This document shows positions 17,751 through 27,029 of a DNA stretch of 64,000 nucleotides, piece after piece. The stretch's first letter is position 1; every line of letters begins with the position of its first letter. The stretch is from an unicellular cyanobacterium SU2 (lineage in GTDB: Bacteria; Cyanobacteriota; Cyanobacteriia; Cyanobacteriales; Microcystaceae). The notes beneath the pieces were generated by a model. It worked only from the letters and a program-made list of their open reading frames with translations. It was not told where the DNA came from and searched no databases. The stretch covers positions 62,001 through 126,000 of the forward strand of contig NEED01000073.1 in assembly GCA_002110465.1 (NCBI GenBank), read 5' to 3'. Made by a program: the position numbers and the translations under genes.

Positions 17751-18425
17751 ATGCCGCTACTTATCTTAATAGCTGATGATGATCCAGGGATTCGATTAGC
17801 TGTTAAAGATTTTTTAGAACTTGACGGTTATTCTGTCATAACTGCCCAAAATGGACAAGAGGCATTGTCTTTATTAGAAACTTATCGTCCTCACCTATTA
17901 ATATCTGATATTAAAATGCCGCAAAAGGATGGCTATACTCTCGTGCGTCATTTGCGACAGTGGCCAGAATTTCGGCTTTTACCAGTTATTTTTTTAACGG
18001 AACGAGATACCACAGAAGAACGGATTCAAGGGTATGAGGTGGGATGTGATGTTTATCTTCCCAAACCTTTTGACATGGAGGAACTTAAAGCCGTCGTTCG
18101 TAATCTTTTAGAGCGAACCCAAATCATTCAATCGGAATGGCGTTTCTCAAACCAGGAATCTTTCAAGCAACCTAAACCCCCTCATTTTCAAGAGATAGAG
18201 ATACCCACTTCGTCTGTTTCTAATTCTTTACACTTTACGCCACGGGAAGTCCAAGTTCTGAACTTATTAACCACTGGGTTATCTAATGGAGATATTGGGC
18301 AAAAACTTCATTTAAGTCCCCGAACGGTCGAAAAATATGTTAGTAGTTTACTGCGGAAAACCGAGACCAATAATCGCGCTGAATTAGTAAGATTTGCCCT
18401 CGATCATGGTTTAATTGATTCCTAA
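17751..18425 (+). CDS. NarL/LuxR-type response regulator, Rre1/Ycf29 type
   Basis: 224 residues. A receiver domain (residues 1-118) has the acidic pocket DDD at 9-11, phosphoacceptor Asp53 in LLISDIKMP and Lys in YLPKPF. A linker (119-158) leads to a LuxR-type HTH (FTPREVQVLNLLTTGLSNGDIGQ, then LSPRTVEKYVSSLLRK). The sequence resembles Rre1 (slr1783 in Synechocystis), called Ycf29 in plastids, a stress regulator linked to Hik2/Hik34. No kinase lies beside it, which is usual for Rre1. Orthology is judged from memory. Confidence 0.8.
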   Translation: MPLLILIADDDPGIRLAVKDFLELDGYSVITAQNGQEALSLLETYRPHLLISDIKMPQKDGYTLVRHLRQWPEFRLLPVIFLTERDTTEERIQGYEVGCDVYLPKPFDMEELKAVVRNLLERTQIIQSEWRFSNQESFKQPKPPHFQEIEIPTSSVSNSLHFTPREVQVLNLLTTGLSNGDIGQKLHLSPRTVEKYVSSLLRKTETNNRAELVRFALDHGLIDS

Positions 18426-18550
18426 AAATCTATCGTTTAATTGTTTGACTCAAAAGTCCTATCCTAGAAAATACTAGCATTTTTTATGGTATTTTGACAG
18501 AAGAACTGATGCTAATATTTGTGTCAAAAAAGTTAGGATAATTATTAAAT

Positions 18551-18760
18551 ATGACAATTTGGGTTAATGAACAAATCGATCCTTGCGGCATTGTTTATTC
18601 TTGTATTGCTTGTTGTGATGAAACAGCCGCCCACGAATGTCACCAAACTTGGCTCAATAACTTGAGTGATCAACAAAAACAAGAAGGTTGGATCGCTACC
18701 CTCAGAACGGTAGACTCTTGGGATGACGTTCCCGTTAATGCCCTCAAGCTGAGCGTTTAA
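18551..18760 (+). CDS. Small cysteine-rich conserved hypothetical protein
   Basis: 69 residues with five cysteines in the first third (CGIVYSCIACCDETAAHEC), suggesting a metal-binding or redox site, followed by a soluble HQTWLNNLSDQQKQEGW segment. There is no signal peptide. It sits 50 bases before the SLC12-type transporter on the same strand. I recognise it only as a short cyanobacterial protein of unknown function. Confidence 0.6.
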   Translation: MTIWVNEQIDPCGIVYSCIACCDETAAHECHQTWLNNLSDQQKQEGWIATLRTVDSWDDVPVNALKLSV

Positions 18761-18809
18761 TAAAACTTAGAGTAGTCTAACGACAAACCAGAAAAATTAA
18801 GCAATAGCC

Positions 18810-20987
18810 ATGTCCCCGAAACGATACGGAACCTTTGAGGGGGTCTTTAAACCCACCTTACTGACGATTTTGGGCGCGATTATGTACTTGCGCCTAGGAT
18901 GGGTCATAGGAAATGGGGGCTTATTTGGGGGAGTATTAGTTGTTCTAACCGCAGTAAGTATTACCCTTGCTACCGCCCTATCTATCTCTTCTATTGCCAC
19001 CAATACTAGATTGGGAGAAGGCGGACCCTATGCGATGATTTCTAAGTCCCTAGGGCTAGAAATTGGAGGCAGTGTGGGGGTTCCTCTGTTTGTATCCCAA
19101 GCCTTAGCCGTAGCTATGTATATTTTTGGCTTCCGAGAAGGCTGGTTACATCTATTTCCTAACCATTCTCCCCTAGCCGTCGATTTAACGGTTTTTGTCC
19201 TGGTTTTTGCTATTGCTTATATCAGTGCGCGACTAGCCTTCCAGCTGCAATATTTAGTCATGGCTTCGATTATTTTATCCCTGCTATCTATCTTTGCTAG
19301 TCCTGTTAATTGGCAGTCTACCCAACCCCTAATTGTCTGGGGAGACTTTTCGGGTTCTATTGATAACAATTTTTCGGGAATTACTTTCTGGGGCTTGTTT
19401 GCCGTATTTTTTCCAGCCACCACTGGCATTATGTCGGGGGTGAATATGTCGGGAGAATTAAAAAACAGTCGTCAAAATATTCCCTTGGGAACTTTATCGG
19501 CTGTAGGCGTGAGTACCATTGTTTACCTCATTCTCTGTTGGTGGTTAGTTCGGGCTGCCTCTCCAGAGGAATTAGTCCGTAATTACACCATTATGGTCGA
19601 TCGCGCTCTTTGGGGTCCTTTGGTCTTGTTGGGGTTGTTGGCGGCTACCTTTTCAGCGGCCTTGTCCTCTTTAGTAGGGGCCCCGCGTATTTTAACGGCT
19701 TTGGGGAAAGATGGGGTGATTCCTTCGGGAGTGTGGCTGTCTCAATTATCCTCCAATGGAGAACCACGCCGCGCTTTAGGGGTTAGCGGGGTGATTGTTT
19801 TAATGGCATTATTGCTGCGAAATCTCAATGCGATCGCTCCTTTAATTACCCTCTTTTTTTTGATCACCTACGCCACCATTAATTTAGTGGTTCTGATTGA
19901 GTCGAGTCTCGGGTTAATGAACTTTCGCCCCACCTTAAAATTGCCCTGGATTATCCCCTTTTATGGTTTGGTGGGGTGCATGATGGCGATGTTGGTGATT
20001 AAACCTGTACTCAGTTTAGTGGCTATGGTTATTGTGGGGACAATTTATTTGCGGTTGGTCAGTTTACCCAAAGAACGACGAGGAGCAGATGTCCGCAGTG
20101 GAATTTTTGCGGCGATCGCCCAATGGGCAGCTACTAAAGTCATCGCTCTCGATCTCACTAATGCTCGCGCTTGGAAGCCTAACTTATTGGTTCCTGTCGA
20201 AGATGGCTCTCAATTACTCGGTGAATTTCGTCTGTTATTAGATTTAGCTCAACCGGAAGGCTCTTTACAATTGTTGGGGTTAACCCCTCAAGAACGGGTT
20301 GAACCCCTCTATCAACAACTCCAAGAATTGGCTAGTTCCCTACGCCACCACGAACTTTTTACTACTATTTCCGTGATGAAAGTCACTTCCCAAGCTGAGG
20401 GAATGATCGCGGCCCTTCAAGCCCTTCAAAGTGCTTTTTTTCGCCCCAATATTCTCTTTGTTGGCTTTCCTATCTTACCGAGTTCTTGGCATGAATTAAT
20501 TCCTGTCTTTGAAGAGGCGAGACGGTTGCAGGTAGGGGTGATGTTATTGGGGTTGCATCCTAGTGCCGGGTTAGGACGCATGGAAGTCATTAATCTTTGG
20601 ATTCGTCCCCAATTAGAAGATTTACCTATGGTAGAGCGATTACAAAAAGGAAATATGGATTTAGGGATTTTAATGGCCTTACGATTAATGAGAATTTGGA
20701 AAGGTCAATTAAATATTATTGCGGCGGTTTCTCAACCCGAAGATCAACTCATTACTTACCAATATATTGAAGCATTACAAGATTTGTGTCGTATTCCTCG
20801 GACTGCTCAACCTTTAATTATGGTTGGTGATTTTTATGATTGTATTACCCAAGCTCCCCAAGGAGATATTAATTTTTTTGGGTTACAAACAAAACCGGAT
20901 TTTGAGTTTGTCCAAAAGATTATTGATCTGACGGGAGCATCTTGTTTATTTATGAGTGATTCTGGCAATGAAAGTGCTTTGGCTTGA
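18810..20987 (+). CDS. SLC12-type cation-chloride cotransporter / APC permease
   Basis: 725 residues. About twelve membrane helices occupy residues 1-430, beginning YGTFEGVFKPTLLTILGAIM and LRLGWVIGNGG, the signature of the Na-K-Cl/K-Cl cotransporter family within the APC superfamily. The soluble C-terminal ~290 residues resemble the SLC12 regulatory domain (LLGLTPQERVEPLYQQLQEL... NILFVGFP). It probably moves inorganic cations with chloride at the plasma membrane. It is convergent with the P-ATPase/SLC13 transport operon, so this is an ion-homeostasis neighbourhood. Confidence 0.88.
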   Translation: MSPKRYGTFEGVFKPTLLTILGAIMYLRLGWVIGNGGLFGGVLVVLTAVSITLATALSISSIATNTRLGEGGPYAMISKSLGLEIGGSVGVPLFVSQALAVAMYIFGFREGWLHLFPNHSPLAVDLTVFVLVFAIAYISARLAFQLQYLVMASIILSLLSIFASPVNWQSTQPLIVWGDFSGSIDNNFSGITFWGLFAVFFPATTGIMSGVNMSGELKNSRQNIPLGTLSAVGVSTIVYLILCWWLVRAASPEELVRNYTIMVDRALWGPLVLLGLLAATFSAALSSLVGAPRILTALGKDGVIPSGVWLSQLSSNGEPRRALGVSGVIVLMALLLRNLNAIAPLITLFFLITYATINLVVLIESSLGLMNFRPTLKLPWIIPFYGLVGCMMAMLVIKPVLSLVAMVIVGTIYLRLVSLPKERRGADVRSGIFAAIAQWAATKVIALDLTNARAWKPNLLVPVEDGSQLLGEFRLLLDLAQPEGSLQLLGLTPQERVEPLYQQLQELASSLRHHELFTTISVMKVTSQAEGMIAALQALQSAFFRPNILFVGFPILPSSWHELIPVFEEARRLQVGVMLLGLHPSAGLGRMEVINLWIRPQLEDLPMVERLQKGNMDLGILMALRLMRIWKGQLNIIAAVSQPEDQLITYQYIEALQDLCRIPRTAQPLIMVGDFYDCITQAPQGDINFFGLQTKPDFEFVQKIIDLTGASCLFMSDSGNESALA

Positions 20988-21044
20988 CATTTGTTGCTGC
21001 CAATTTTCAATAAAAATGATTGACTCAATAATTTAGCCATTTTA

Positions 21045-21139
21045 TTAAAGAAAGAAGATTATAACATACACGGCGGAAACGAAAAGTTGCATCGCCATCA
21101 AGGGGAGTCCATATTTTAAAAATGTTTTAAAGGAAATTT
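21045..21139 (-). pseudogene. C-terminal remnant of an SLC13-family transporter
   Basis: On the minus strand the 31 codons before a TAA at 21045-21047 read ISFKTFLKYGLPLMAMQLFV followed by SAVYVIIFFL, the last membrane helix of SLC13/DASS-type Na+-coupled anion permeases. The frame runs straight into the left end of the IS4 relic at 21140. Its N-terminal counterpart is at 22464-22583; the more than 500 residues between are missing. Confidence 0.7.
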
Positions 21140-21174
21140 GCTCACGGGGTGACGACCACGTTAAAAGTCAAGCT

Positions 21175-22442
21175 GTGTCAGGAATGGGACGAATTTATGG
21201 TAAAAAAGATTCGGTCAGTTTACGTGAATCCGACCGAGAAATAAAAATGCTGTTACAATTGTATCGCAATACCATCGAATCCTATTTAACTCCCGACCAA
21301 TTGATCACTCTTGAAATCTTAGTTTGGTTGGTGCAAAATTATCAACAAATTAAGATAGAAAGGCTAGCTGCCTACTTGCCATTACCGATAAAATATGAAA
21401 GTCGTCGCCGTCGTTTGCAAAGATTTTTGAAGTTACCAACCTTGTCCATATCATTACTTTGGTTGCCGATAATTCAAAAAGTAATAGAGAAGAAAATTAA
21501 GAAAAAACAGAGGTTGTATATAGTTTTAGATAGATAGAACCCAATGGCAGGATAAGAATTTGTTCATGGTCGGGGCAATAATGTCAAAAAGAGCTTGGCC
21601 AATTTACGGGCAGTTTTTGAACAAGAAAGGAGCCAGTAATTTAGCTGAACAAAAAGCCATATTACGTCCAGTAATTAAATTATTTAAAGAGTATGAGATA
21701 GTCATTTTGGGAGACCGAGAATTCCACAGCGTAGACTTTGCCAAGTGGCTCACAAGAAAGAAAGTTTACTTTGTTCTCAGACAAAAAAAGAACACAAATA
21801 TCCAAATTAAGGGACAAGATTACTATCGGTTAGATGCTTTAAAAATTGCTCAAGGAAGCCAGCTATTTTTGAGAAACATAAAAATCACAAAAAAATGGCA
21901 AGTAAACCAAATATCAATGGGAGTCTATTGGAAAAGCGCACCGCCCGCGCTGAGGTTTCCTCAGCGTATAGGACGGAGCAAGAAGAAAATACAGAGGAAT
22001 GGGAGAGAAAGAACCTTGGTACTTACTAACGAATTTACCGAATTTAGCAGAGGCAGTCAAAGCTTATCAAAAAAGAGTAGGGATTGAAGCAATGTTTAAA
22101 GATTGTAAGACAGGAGGATATAATTTAGAAGGGTCAAAAGCATCAATTGAAAGATTAACCAGCTTAGTTCTATTAATCGCTATAGCTTATACAAATGCCA
22201 CTTTAAAAGGAAAATTAATTAGAATTAAAGGTCAGTCAAGCTATATCAATCGTTTCCGAAAAATTAAACAAAAGTTAACTTATAACAGTCATTTTTGGAT
22301 AGGAATGTATGGAACAAGCTGGATAATTTCTCATGAAGAAGTCAGAGAATGGGTAGAGGAATTAATGAGACTGAATCTGAATAAGCTTCCTTTTTATCTC
22401 AGGGGTCAACGTGCTATGTCCATCATACAGCAAGCATTCTAG
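21175..22442 (+). pseudogene. IS4-family transposase, frameshifted
   Basis: The coding frame probably began near ATG 21247 (MLLQLYRNTIESYL). It runs to IVLDR at 21537, where a 4-base duplication (GATAGATAGA for GATAGA) breaks it. The second part resumes as TQWQDKNLFMVGAIM and holds the IS4 catalytic Asp in IVILGDREFHS. A 46-base insertion at 21935-21980 breaks it again. The third part (KYRGMGEKEPWYLLTNLPNL... KRVGIEAMFKDCKTGGYNLEG) carries the YREK-like Glu region and runs to 22442. No intact transposase can be made. Confidence 0.88.
21935..21980. repeat. 46-bp GC-rich palindromic insertion inside the transposase
   Basis: Removing these 46 bases restores a continuous transposase reading (YWK joined to RRKYRGMGEKEPWYLL). 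The insert is GC-rich against an A/T-rich context and contains a hairpin CGCTGAGGTTTCCTCAGCG (21948-21966). The exact borders are uncertain by a few bases. Confidence 0.65.
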
Positions 22443-22463
22443 CTTCTTCGTCACCCCGTGAGC

Positions 22464-22583
22464 TAACTTGAATAAAATCAAAATGACGGCTACAGATAGG
22501 GCAGTTAAATCAGCAGATAGCCATTCAAAAGCAAATGCGAGTAAGGCAATGACAATGATCGAAAAGGTTAAGATAATTTCCAT
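22464..22583 (-). pseudogene. N-terminal remnant of an SLC13-family transporter
   Basis: ATG at 22583. About 40 codons encode a typical SLC13 start, MEIILTFSIIVIALLAFAFE then WLSADLTALSVAVILILFKL, two membrane helices, before entering the IS at 22463. It begins 20 bases after the P-ATPase stop on the same strand, so it was the second gene of that operon. The C-terminal remnant is at 21045-21139. Confidence 0.75.
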
Positions 22584-22603
22584 CTATTTAATTAAGCATC
22601 AAC

Positions 22604-25432
22604 CTAAAAAGTTAACTTAGATTTAGATTTTTTAATCCAAACCCAGTGAAAAACTAACTTTTCCAATTCAATCCAAACAAACATTAAGCTACTGAATCCA
22701 AAACAGATCAAAAGTTCCGTGAGACTAAGAATATGAGTTCCAAAAAAGTTTTGGAAAGGAGGAAAATAAATTAACGAAATTTGTAACAATGAGGTCAATG
22801 TCACCGCCCCTAAGATGTAAGGATTAGAAAAAGGATTAAGGTGTAACGTTAATTGGCTATCGGAACGAACCGCCAACCCGTGACCCATCTGAGCTAAACA
22901 AAGGGTAGTAAAAACCATTGTTTTCCAGCGATTGGGATCACCCGATATCTGGGCGTGGTTGTAAGCCCAAACCATTAATATAATGGCTAAAACAGCAAAT
23001 ATAATCCCAATTCTGACCATATATAACCCTAGACCTCTAGAAAAAATACTTTCACGGGGACTATAGGGAGGACGCTGCATGACGTTAGGTTCTGCGGGTT
23101 CCATCGCTAAGGCTAAGGCGGGTAAACCATCGGTAACTAGGTTCATCCAAAGAATTTGTAAGGGGGATAAGGGAACCCCCCCTAAACCAATCAGGGGAGC
23201 CGCTGCAATGACTAAAACTTCCCCGATGTTACTGCCTAAAATGTACTTAATAAAGCGACGAATATTGTCATAAACTACTCGTCCCTCTTCGGTTGCTGCG
23301 ACAATAGTGGCAAAATTATCATCGAGCAAAATAGCGTCACTGGCTTCTTTACTGACATCGGTTCCGGTAATGCCCATCGCAATGCCAATATCGGCTTGTT
23401 TGAGAGCGGGAGCATCATTAACCCCATCCCCTGTCATGGCCACAAACTCTCCTTGATCTTGCAAAGCTTGGACAATTTTTAATTTATGTTCGGGGGTAAC
23501 GCGGGCATAAACACTGACTTGTGAGACCGCTTTTCTTAGTTCTGAGGAACTCATCCCCTGCAAATCTTGACCCGTGAGAATGGGATGATGGGGTTGAGTA
23601 ATGCCTAAGTCAGTGGCGATCGCCTTAGCGGTTAACCGATGATCTCCTGTAATCATAATCGGGCGAATACCAGCTTTTCGGCAGCGTAACACCGCTTCTT
23701 TCACCTCTTTTCGAGGCGCATCAACCATGGCCACTAATCCTAACCAAATTAGTCCGTTTTCTGCTTTTTCTTCCCCATTATCTTCGGGAACCTCCTTGAG
23801 AGGTTTAACAGCCAATCCTAAAACCCGTAATCCTTGGGCTGCCCATCGGTCATTCTGGGCTAAAATTTCTCTCCGTTGTTGATTGTTCAAACAAATTGCT
23901 TGGTTTTCTTGATAAACCGCCGCGCATCTTTCTAAAATGATCTCTGGGGAACCTTTGGTAAACAGGATATAGGGGTTCTGTTCTAAACCGGTGAGGGTTT
24001 TCTCACCAGTCTTCACCACAACAGACATCCGCTTCCGTTCAGAAGAAAAGGGGATTTCGGCAACACGGGGCATTTCTAACCATAAATCTTCTCGATAAAG
24101 TCCCCCTTTGCCAGCTAACGTTAATAAAGCTCCTTCGGTAGGATCGCCCAAAATTCCCCAGTTTTTTGACTTTTTATGCAATAAAGCATCATTACACAAG
24201 ACACAAGCCTTTAAAAGCTGTTTCAGTTCCTCGTTGATTTCGTATTGATCACTATCTTCGATAATAAAATCTCCTTTGGGGGCGTATCCTTCTCCTGTGA
24301 CTTGATAACGATGACTAAAGGTTTGTATCTGCTGAACTACCATTTTGTTTTGGGTTAGGGTTCCGGTTTTGTCAGAACAAATAGTAGTAACAGATCCCAA
24401 GGTTTCTACGGCAGGTAATTTACGAATTAAGGCTTGACGACGGATCATCCGTTGCGTTCCAATGGCTAAGGTTACTGTGACCACGGCGGGCAACCCTTCA
24501 GGAACGACGGCTACGGCCATACTCAAAGAAACTTCTAATAATTCCTCAAAATTTTGCCATCCTGACCGTAAAACTCCCACTGTTACCACTAAAAACACTA
24601 AAATTAGGGAACTACTTACCAAAACATTCCCTAGTTGGGACATTCTTTGTTGTAAGGGGGTGTCTTCGGCTTCGACTCCTTGAATGAGGGTGGCAATATG
24701 ACCGATCTCCGTGTCCATACCCGTTCGCGTGACTACTACTTTGCCTCGTCCCTGGACGACTTCTGTTCCTTGGAATACTAAATGTAAGCGATCGCCCAAG
24801 GGGACATCTTCCCCCAAAATAATGTCAGCTTGTTTATTAACGGTTTCGGCTTCTCCTGTTAAAGCAGACTCTCTTATTTGTAAGTTTTGGGCTTCGATTA
24901 AACGACCATCGGCAGCAATGGATACCCCAGCATCGAGTAACATGATGTCTCCTGGCACTAATTCTTTGGCCGCAATTTCTTCTACTTGGCCGCTACGAAT
25001 TACCCGCACTTTGGGGGAAGAAAGACGTTTTAAGGCAGCTAGGGCTTTTTCTGCTCTACTTTCTTGTAAATAGCCCAATAATCCATTTAAGATGACAATG
25101 GCAAAGATAGCGACAGCATCTTTTGGGAAAGTCCCTTGACGGATATCTAAAATTGCTGAAATGACAGCCACAGCCATCAACATCACCAACATAATATTGG
25201 TGAACTGTTCCCATAAAATAGCAAAGGGAGAACGACCACCAGTTTCTTTGAGTTCATTTAGACCAAAATATTGCTGTCGTTGTTGAATCTGTTGTTGGTT
25301 TAAACCTCTGTTAGCATCGCTTTGCAATTTTTCTAAGGATGCTTGGGGAGAAAGAACTTGCCATGAGGAAGTAGGTTCAGAAAAGGCAGGAGATACTTGA
25401 GTGGAGGTGCTAGGAAAGGTCATAGGAATCAA
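22604..25432 (-). CDS. P2A-type cation-transporting ATPase (calcium-pump-like)
   Basis: A 942-residue P-type ATPase in the plasma membrane. The N-terminal cation-ATPase domain is followed by actuator ALTGEAE, phosphorylation motif [13 protein letters not shown] near residue 355 and hinge [16 protein letters not shown]-like [13 protein letters not shown] near residue 670. Ion-site residues match calcium pumps: PEGLP in M4, SNIGEV in M5 and [12 protein letters not shown] in M6. Calcium is therefore likely, though sodium pumps of this subfamily exist. The remnant of an SLC13 gene follows after 20 bases. Upstream, at 26117-26244, is a c-di-AMP riboswitch on the same strand, implying control by c-di-AMP through a leader of about 685 bases. 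Confidence 0.92.
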   Translation of the reverse strand: MIPMTFPSTSTQVSPAFSEPTSSWQVLSPQASLEKLQSDANRGLNQQQIQQRQQYFGLNELKETGGRSPFAILWEQFTNIMLVMLMAVAVISAILDIRQGTFPKDAVAIFAIVILNGLLGYLQESRAEKALAALKRLSSPKVRVIRSGQVEEIAAKELVPGDIMLLDAGVSIAADGRLIEAQNLQIRESALTGEAETVNKQADIILGEDVPLGDRLHLVFQGTEVVQGRGKVVVTRTGMDTEIGHIATLIQGVEAEDTPLQQRMSQLGNVLVSSSLILVFLVVTVGVLRSGWQNFEELLEVSLSMAVAVVPEGLPAVVTVTLAIGTQRMIRRQALIRKLPAVETLGSVTTICSDKTGTLTQNKMVVQQIQTFSHRYQVTGEGYAPKGDFIIEDSDQYEINEELKQLLKACVLCNDALLHKKSKNWGILGDPTEGALLTLAGKGGLYREDLWLEMPRVAEIPFSSERKRMSVVVKTGEKTLTGLEQNPYILFTKGSPEIILERCAAVYQENQAICLNNQQRREILAQNDRWAAQGLRVLGLAVKPLKEVPEDNGEEKAENGLIWLGLVAMVDAPRKEVKEAVLRCRKAGIRPIMITGDHRLTAKAIATDLGITQPHHPILTGQDLQGMSSSELRKAVSQVSVYARVTPEHKLKIVQALQDQGEFVAMTGDGVNDAPALKQADIGIAMGITGTDVSKEASDAILLDDNFATIVAATEEGRVVYDNIRRFIKYILGSNIGEVLVIAAAPLIGLGGVPLSPLQILWMNLVTDGLPALALAMEPAEPNVMQRPPYSPRESIFSRGLGLYMVRIGIIFAVLAIILMVWAYNHAQISGDPNRWKTMVFTTLCLAQMGHGLAVRSDSQLTLHLNPFSNPYILGAVTLTSLLQISLIYFPPFQNFFGTHILSLTELLICFGFSSLMFVWIELEKLVFHWVWIKKSKSKLTF

Positions 25433-25792
25433 AGTTAGAAAATTATGGCTAAATTTTGGTAATAGTTAGAAATGTTACCCAGCTAAATAGTTTATGGAAC
25501 TAAAAAACAAGGTATTCAAAAAGGTTATGGCGTAATTTATAGCTATCGGCAGATCATATCTTTCGAGGTTGGGTAGGAGATAAAAGTGTCAAGTAACAAA
25601 AGATTAAGTAAGGTTTCAATATCTTGAAAAAATGGGGATGGCCTCTGCTGAAAGATTAATGATTAATTGTGCTTAAAAATCAAATAATAATTGCTTAAGA
25701 CAGCAACCCAAAAAATCCAAAACCTTCGATTTGATTAACTTTTTTCCCATGAAGAATAGTTCATTTAAAAATTTAAAAATTTAAAAATTATA

Positions 25793-25812
25793 CCCCTTCT
25801 TTTAAGAAGAGG
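25793..25812 (-). terminator. Candidate terminator in the ATPase leader
   Basis: Minus-strand hairpin CCTCTTCTTAAAAGAAGGGG followed by TATAATTTTTAAATTTTT. The T tract is interrupted, so it may be weak. Confidence 0.4.
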
Positions 25813-25917
25813 CTTGAAATGCAGAAAATTATTAGTTTTTTCTTCTAAAATTTACTGCTTATTTTATGATTTAATTTTTAATTAAAAACTGAATCATGGT
25901 TCTAAAGCTAGGTATCA

Positions 25918-25960
25918 GAAAAAGCTTAGCGATACCAAAAATCTTGATACAAACGCTAAG
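25918..25960 (-). terminator. Candidate riboswitch-linked intrinsic terminator
   Basis: Minus-strand stem CTTAGCG / CGCTAAG (25954-25960 and 25925-25931) followed by C and a T5 run. It lies about 155 bases downstream of the c-di-AMP aptamer, so it could be its expression platform. An overlapping alternative hairpin GGTATC / GATACC shares bases with it. Confidence 0.5.
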
Positions 25961-26116
25961 AAATCTTTTCTCCACAAATTGTCTAAAATATAGTCACTGT
26001 TATTTTAATTTCATCTGTACTGCCTCAAATTCCAAACAACAATCCAAGTCAAAGTGCGGTCAAACTCAGAGTTCCTGAATGAAATCAAGACATTTTCTTC
26101 AAATGTTGATTCTCCA

Positions 26117-26244
26117 GTCTTCTCTCACTGCCTACGAAGTTAGCTGACGGGCTAGGACTGAGAGTTGTCCCTTTCTAAGTAGCTGTCCCCTAGAAATACG
26201 CCCCAAGATTGGTTCCTCCGTTCCCTTATGTCTTGATTGAAGAC
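26117..26244 (-). ncRNA. c-di-AMP riboswitch (ydaO/yuaA class)
   Basis: On the minus strand the closing stem is GTCTTC (26239-26244) with GAAGAC (26117-26122). In order it contains the class core elements: GGGAACGGAGGAACCAA, then TTGGGGCG, AACTCTCA, and CCCGTCAGCTAACTTCGTAG with GC, then GTGAGAGA. These match the ydaO consensus as I recall it, in sequence and order. The class binds cyclic di-AMP and usually turns off ion-transport or wall genes. The next gene on this strand is the P-type ATPase at 25432. Confidence 0.92.
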
Positions 26245-26495
26245 AATAAAAAACTAGGCTGACTTAACTTTATTTATTCTTAAACAGATATATTAGCACT
26301 CTTTCGAGTGAAAGGCAAGCCCCTTAATAATATTTTTCAGTTGAGTAGCAATGACTTTTGTGCCGATGTGACATTCTCCCAAGGCTGATTTAGCATAAAA
26401 AATGAATTTTACCCCCAGTCAAAGTGATCATTTTCCTTTACAATAAATAATAAGTAAAGTTTTGTAACAAAAAAGATTAAGCAGGGAAACCATCG

Positions 26496-26969
26496 ATGAC
26501 AGTAGATATTCCAGAACCAATTAAAGTCTGGTCACAATTTGGCCATCCCATTATGATGTGGGTATTATTCGGGTTAACCATTTATGCGTTATATTTAGGC
26601 ATTCAATGGCGGCGAACTCGCACAGCCGACAAAGATCTTAAAAAGGAATTACTGCCAAAAGACTTTAAGACTCGACACTATCAACTAGGATCATTACTAT
26701 TAGCCCTGATGGTAATGGGTAACATTGGTGGAATGGCAATAACCTATATCAATAATGGGAAATTGTTTGTTGGTCCTCACCTATTAGTTGGGTTAAGTAT
26801 GACTGCACTAATTGCTGTTTCTGCTTCCCTTTCTCCCTTGATGCAAAAAGGTAACGAATTAGCCCGTTATACCCATATCACCCTTAATATTTTTATTGTT
26901 GGTTTGTTTGGTTGGCAAGCGGTAAGCGGGATGGACATTGTCACGAAAATTCTCGATAGAATGTCCTAA
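26496..26969 (+). CDS. DUF4079-family membrane protein
   Basis: 157 residues with four predicted membrane helices (IMMWVLFGLTIYALYLGIQW, LGSLLLALMVMGNIGGMAIT, HLLVGLSMTALIAVSASL, ITLNIFIVGLFGWQAV). A conserved family of cyanobacterial and plant integral membrane proteins of unknown function, sometimes compared to cytochrome b561-like folds. It is a single gene, convergent with sqdX, with a strong palindrome between them. Confidence 0.8.
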   Translation: MTVDIPEPIKVWSQFGHPIMMWVLFGLTIYALYLGIQWRRTRTADKDLKKELLPKDFKTRHYQLGSLLLALMVMGNIGGMAITYINNGKLFVGPHLLVGLSMTALIAVSASLSPLMQKGNELARYTHITLNIFIVGLFGWQAVSGMDIVTKILDRMS

Positions 26970-26995
26970 TAAATTTTAAAGTAAATAACTGATGT

Positions 26996-27019
26996 AGAGA
27001 CGTTTGAGCAAACGTCTCT
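26996..27019. terminator. Perfect hairpin between convergent genes
   Basis: AGAGACGTTT GAGC AAACGTCTCT, a 10-bp perfect stem flanked by TGT and ATTGATT. It sits between the convergent DUF4079 and sqdX genes and could end both transcripts. A related GTAGAGA...TCTCTAC palindrome is at 52133-52162, so it also belongs to a dispersed repeat family. Confidence 0.6.
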
Positions 27020-27029
27020 ATTGATTAAT

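Larger units (their letters stand above)
21140..22463 (+). mobile_element. IS4-family insertion sequence relic, about 1.32 kb
   Basis: Bounded by perfect 16-bp terminal inverted repeats GCTCACGGGGTGACGA (21140-21155) and its complement (22448-22463). It contains one transposase gene broken by at least two lesions. No target-site duplication is visible. The two flanks encode opposite ends of one SLC13 transporter gene, so insertion was accompanied or followed by a deletion. Confidence 0.9.
25433..26116 (-). other. Long leader/spacer between riboswitch and ATPase
   Basis: No coding sequence is supported on either strand; short frames lack family features. The minus strand holds two hairpins that could be riboswitch expression platforms (25918-25960 and 25793-25812), plus a tandem TTTAAAAA repeat near 25765-25790. 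It is very A/T-rich. Confidence 0.5.

Noticed and set aside
24462-25073. Plus-strand frames inside the P-ATPase gene
   Set aside because: They are antisense shadows of a well-supported gene with all P-type motifs on the other strand.
25896-26078. A 60-codon plus-strand frame in the riboswitch leader
   Set aside because: Low-complexity, no ribosome site, and antisense to the riboswitch expression region; it is most likely chance.
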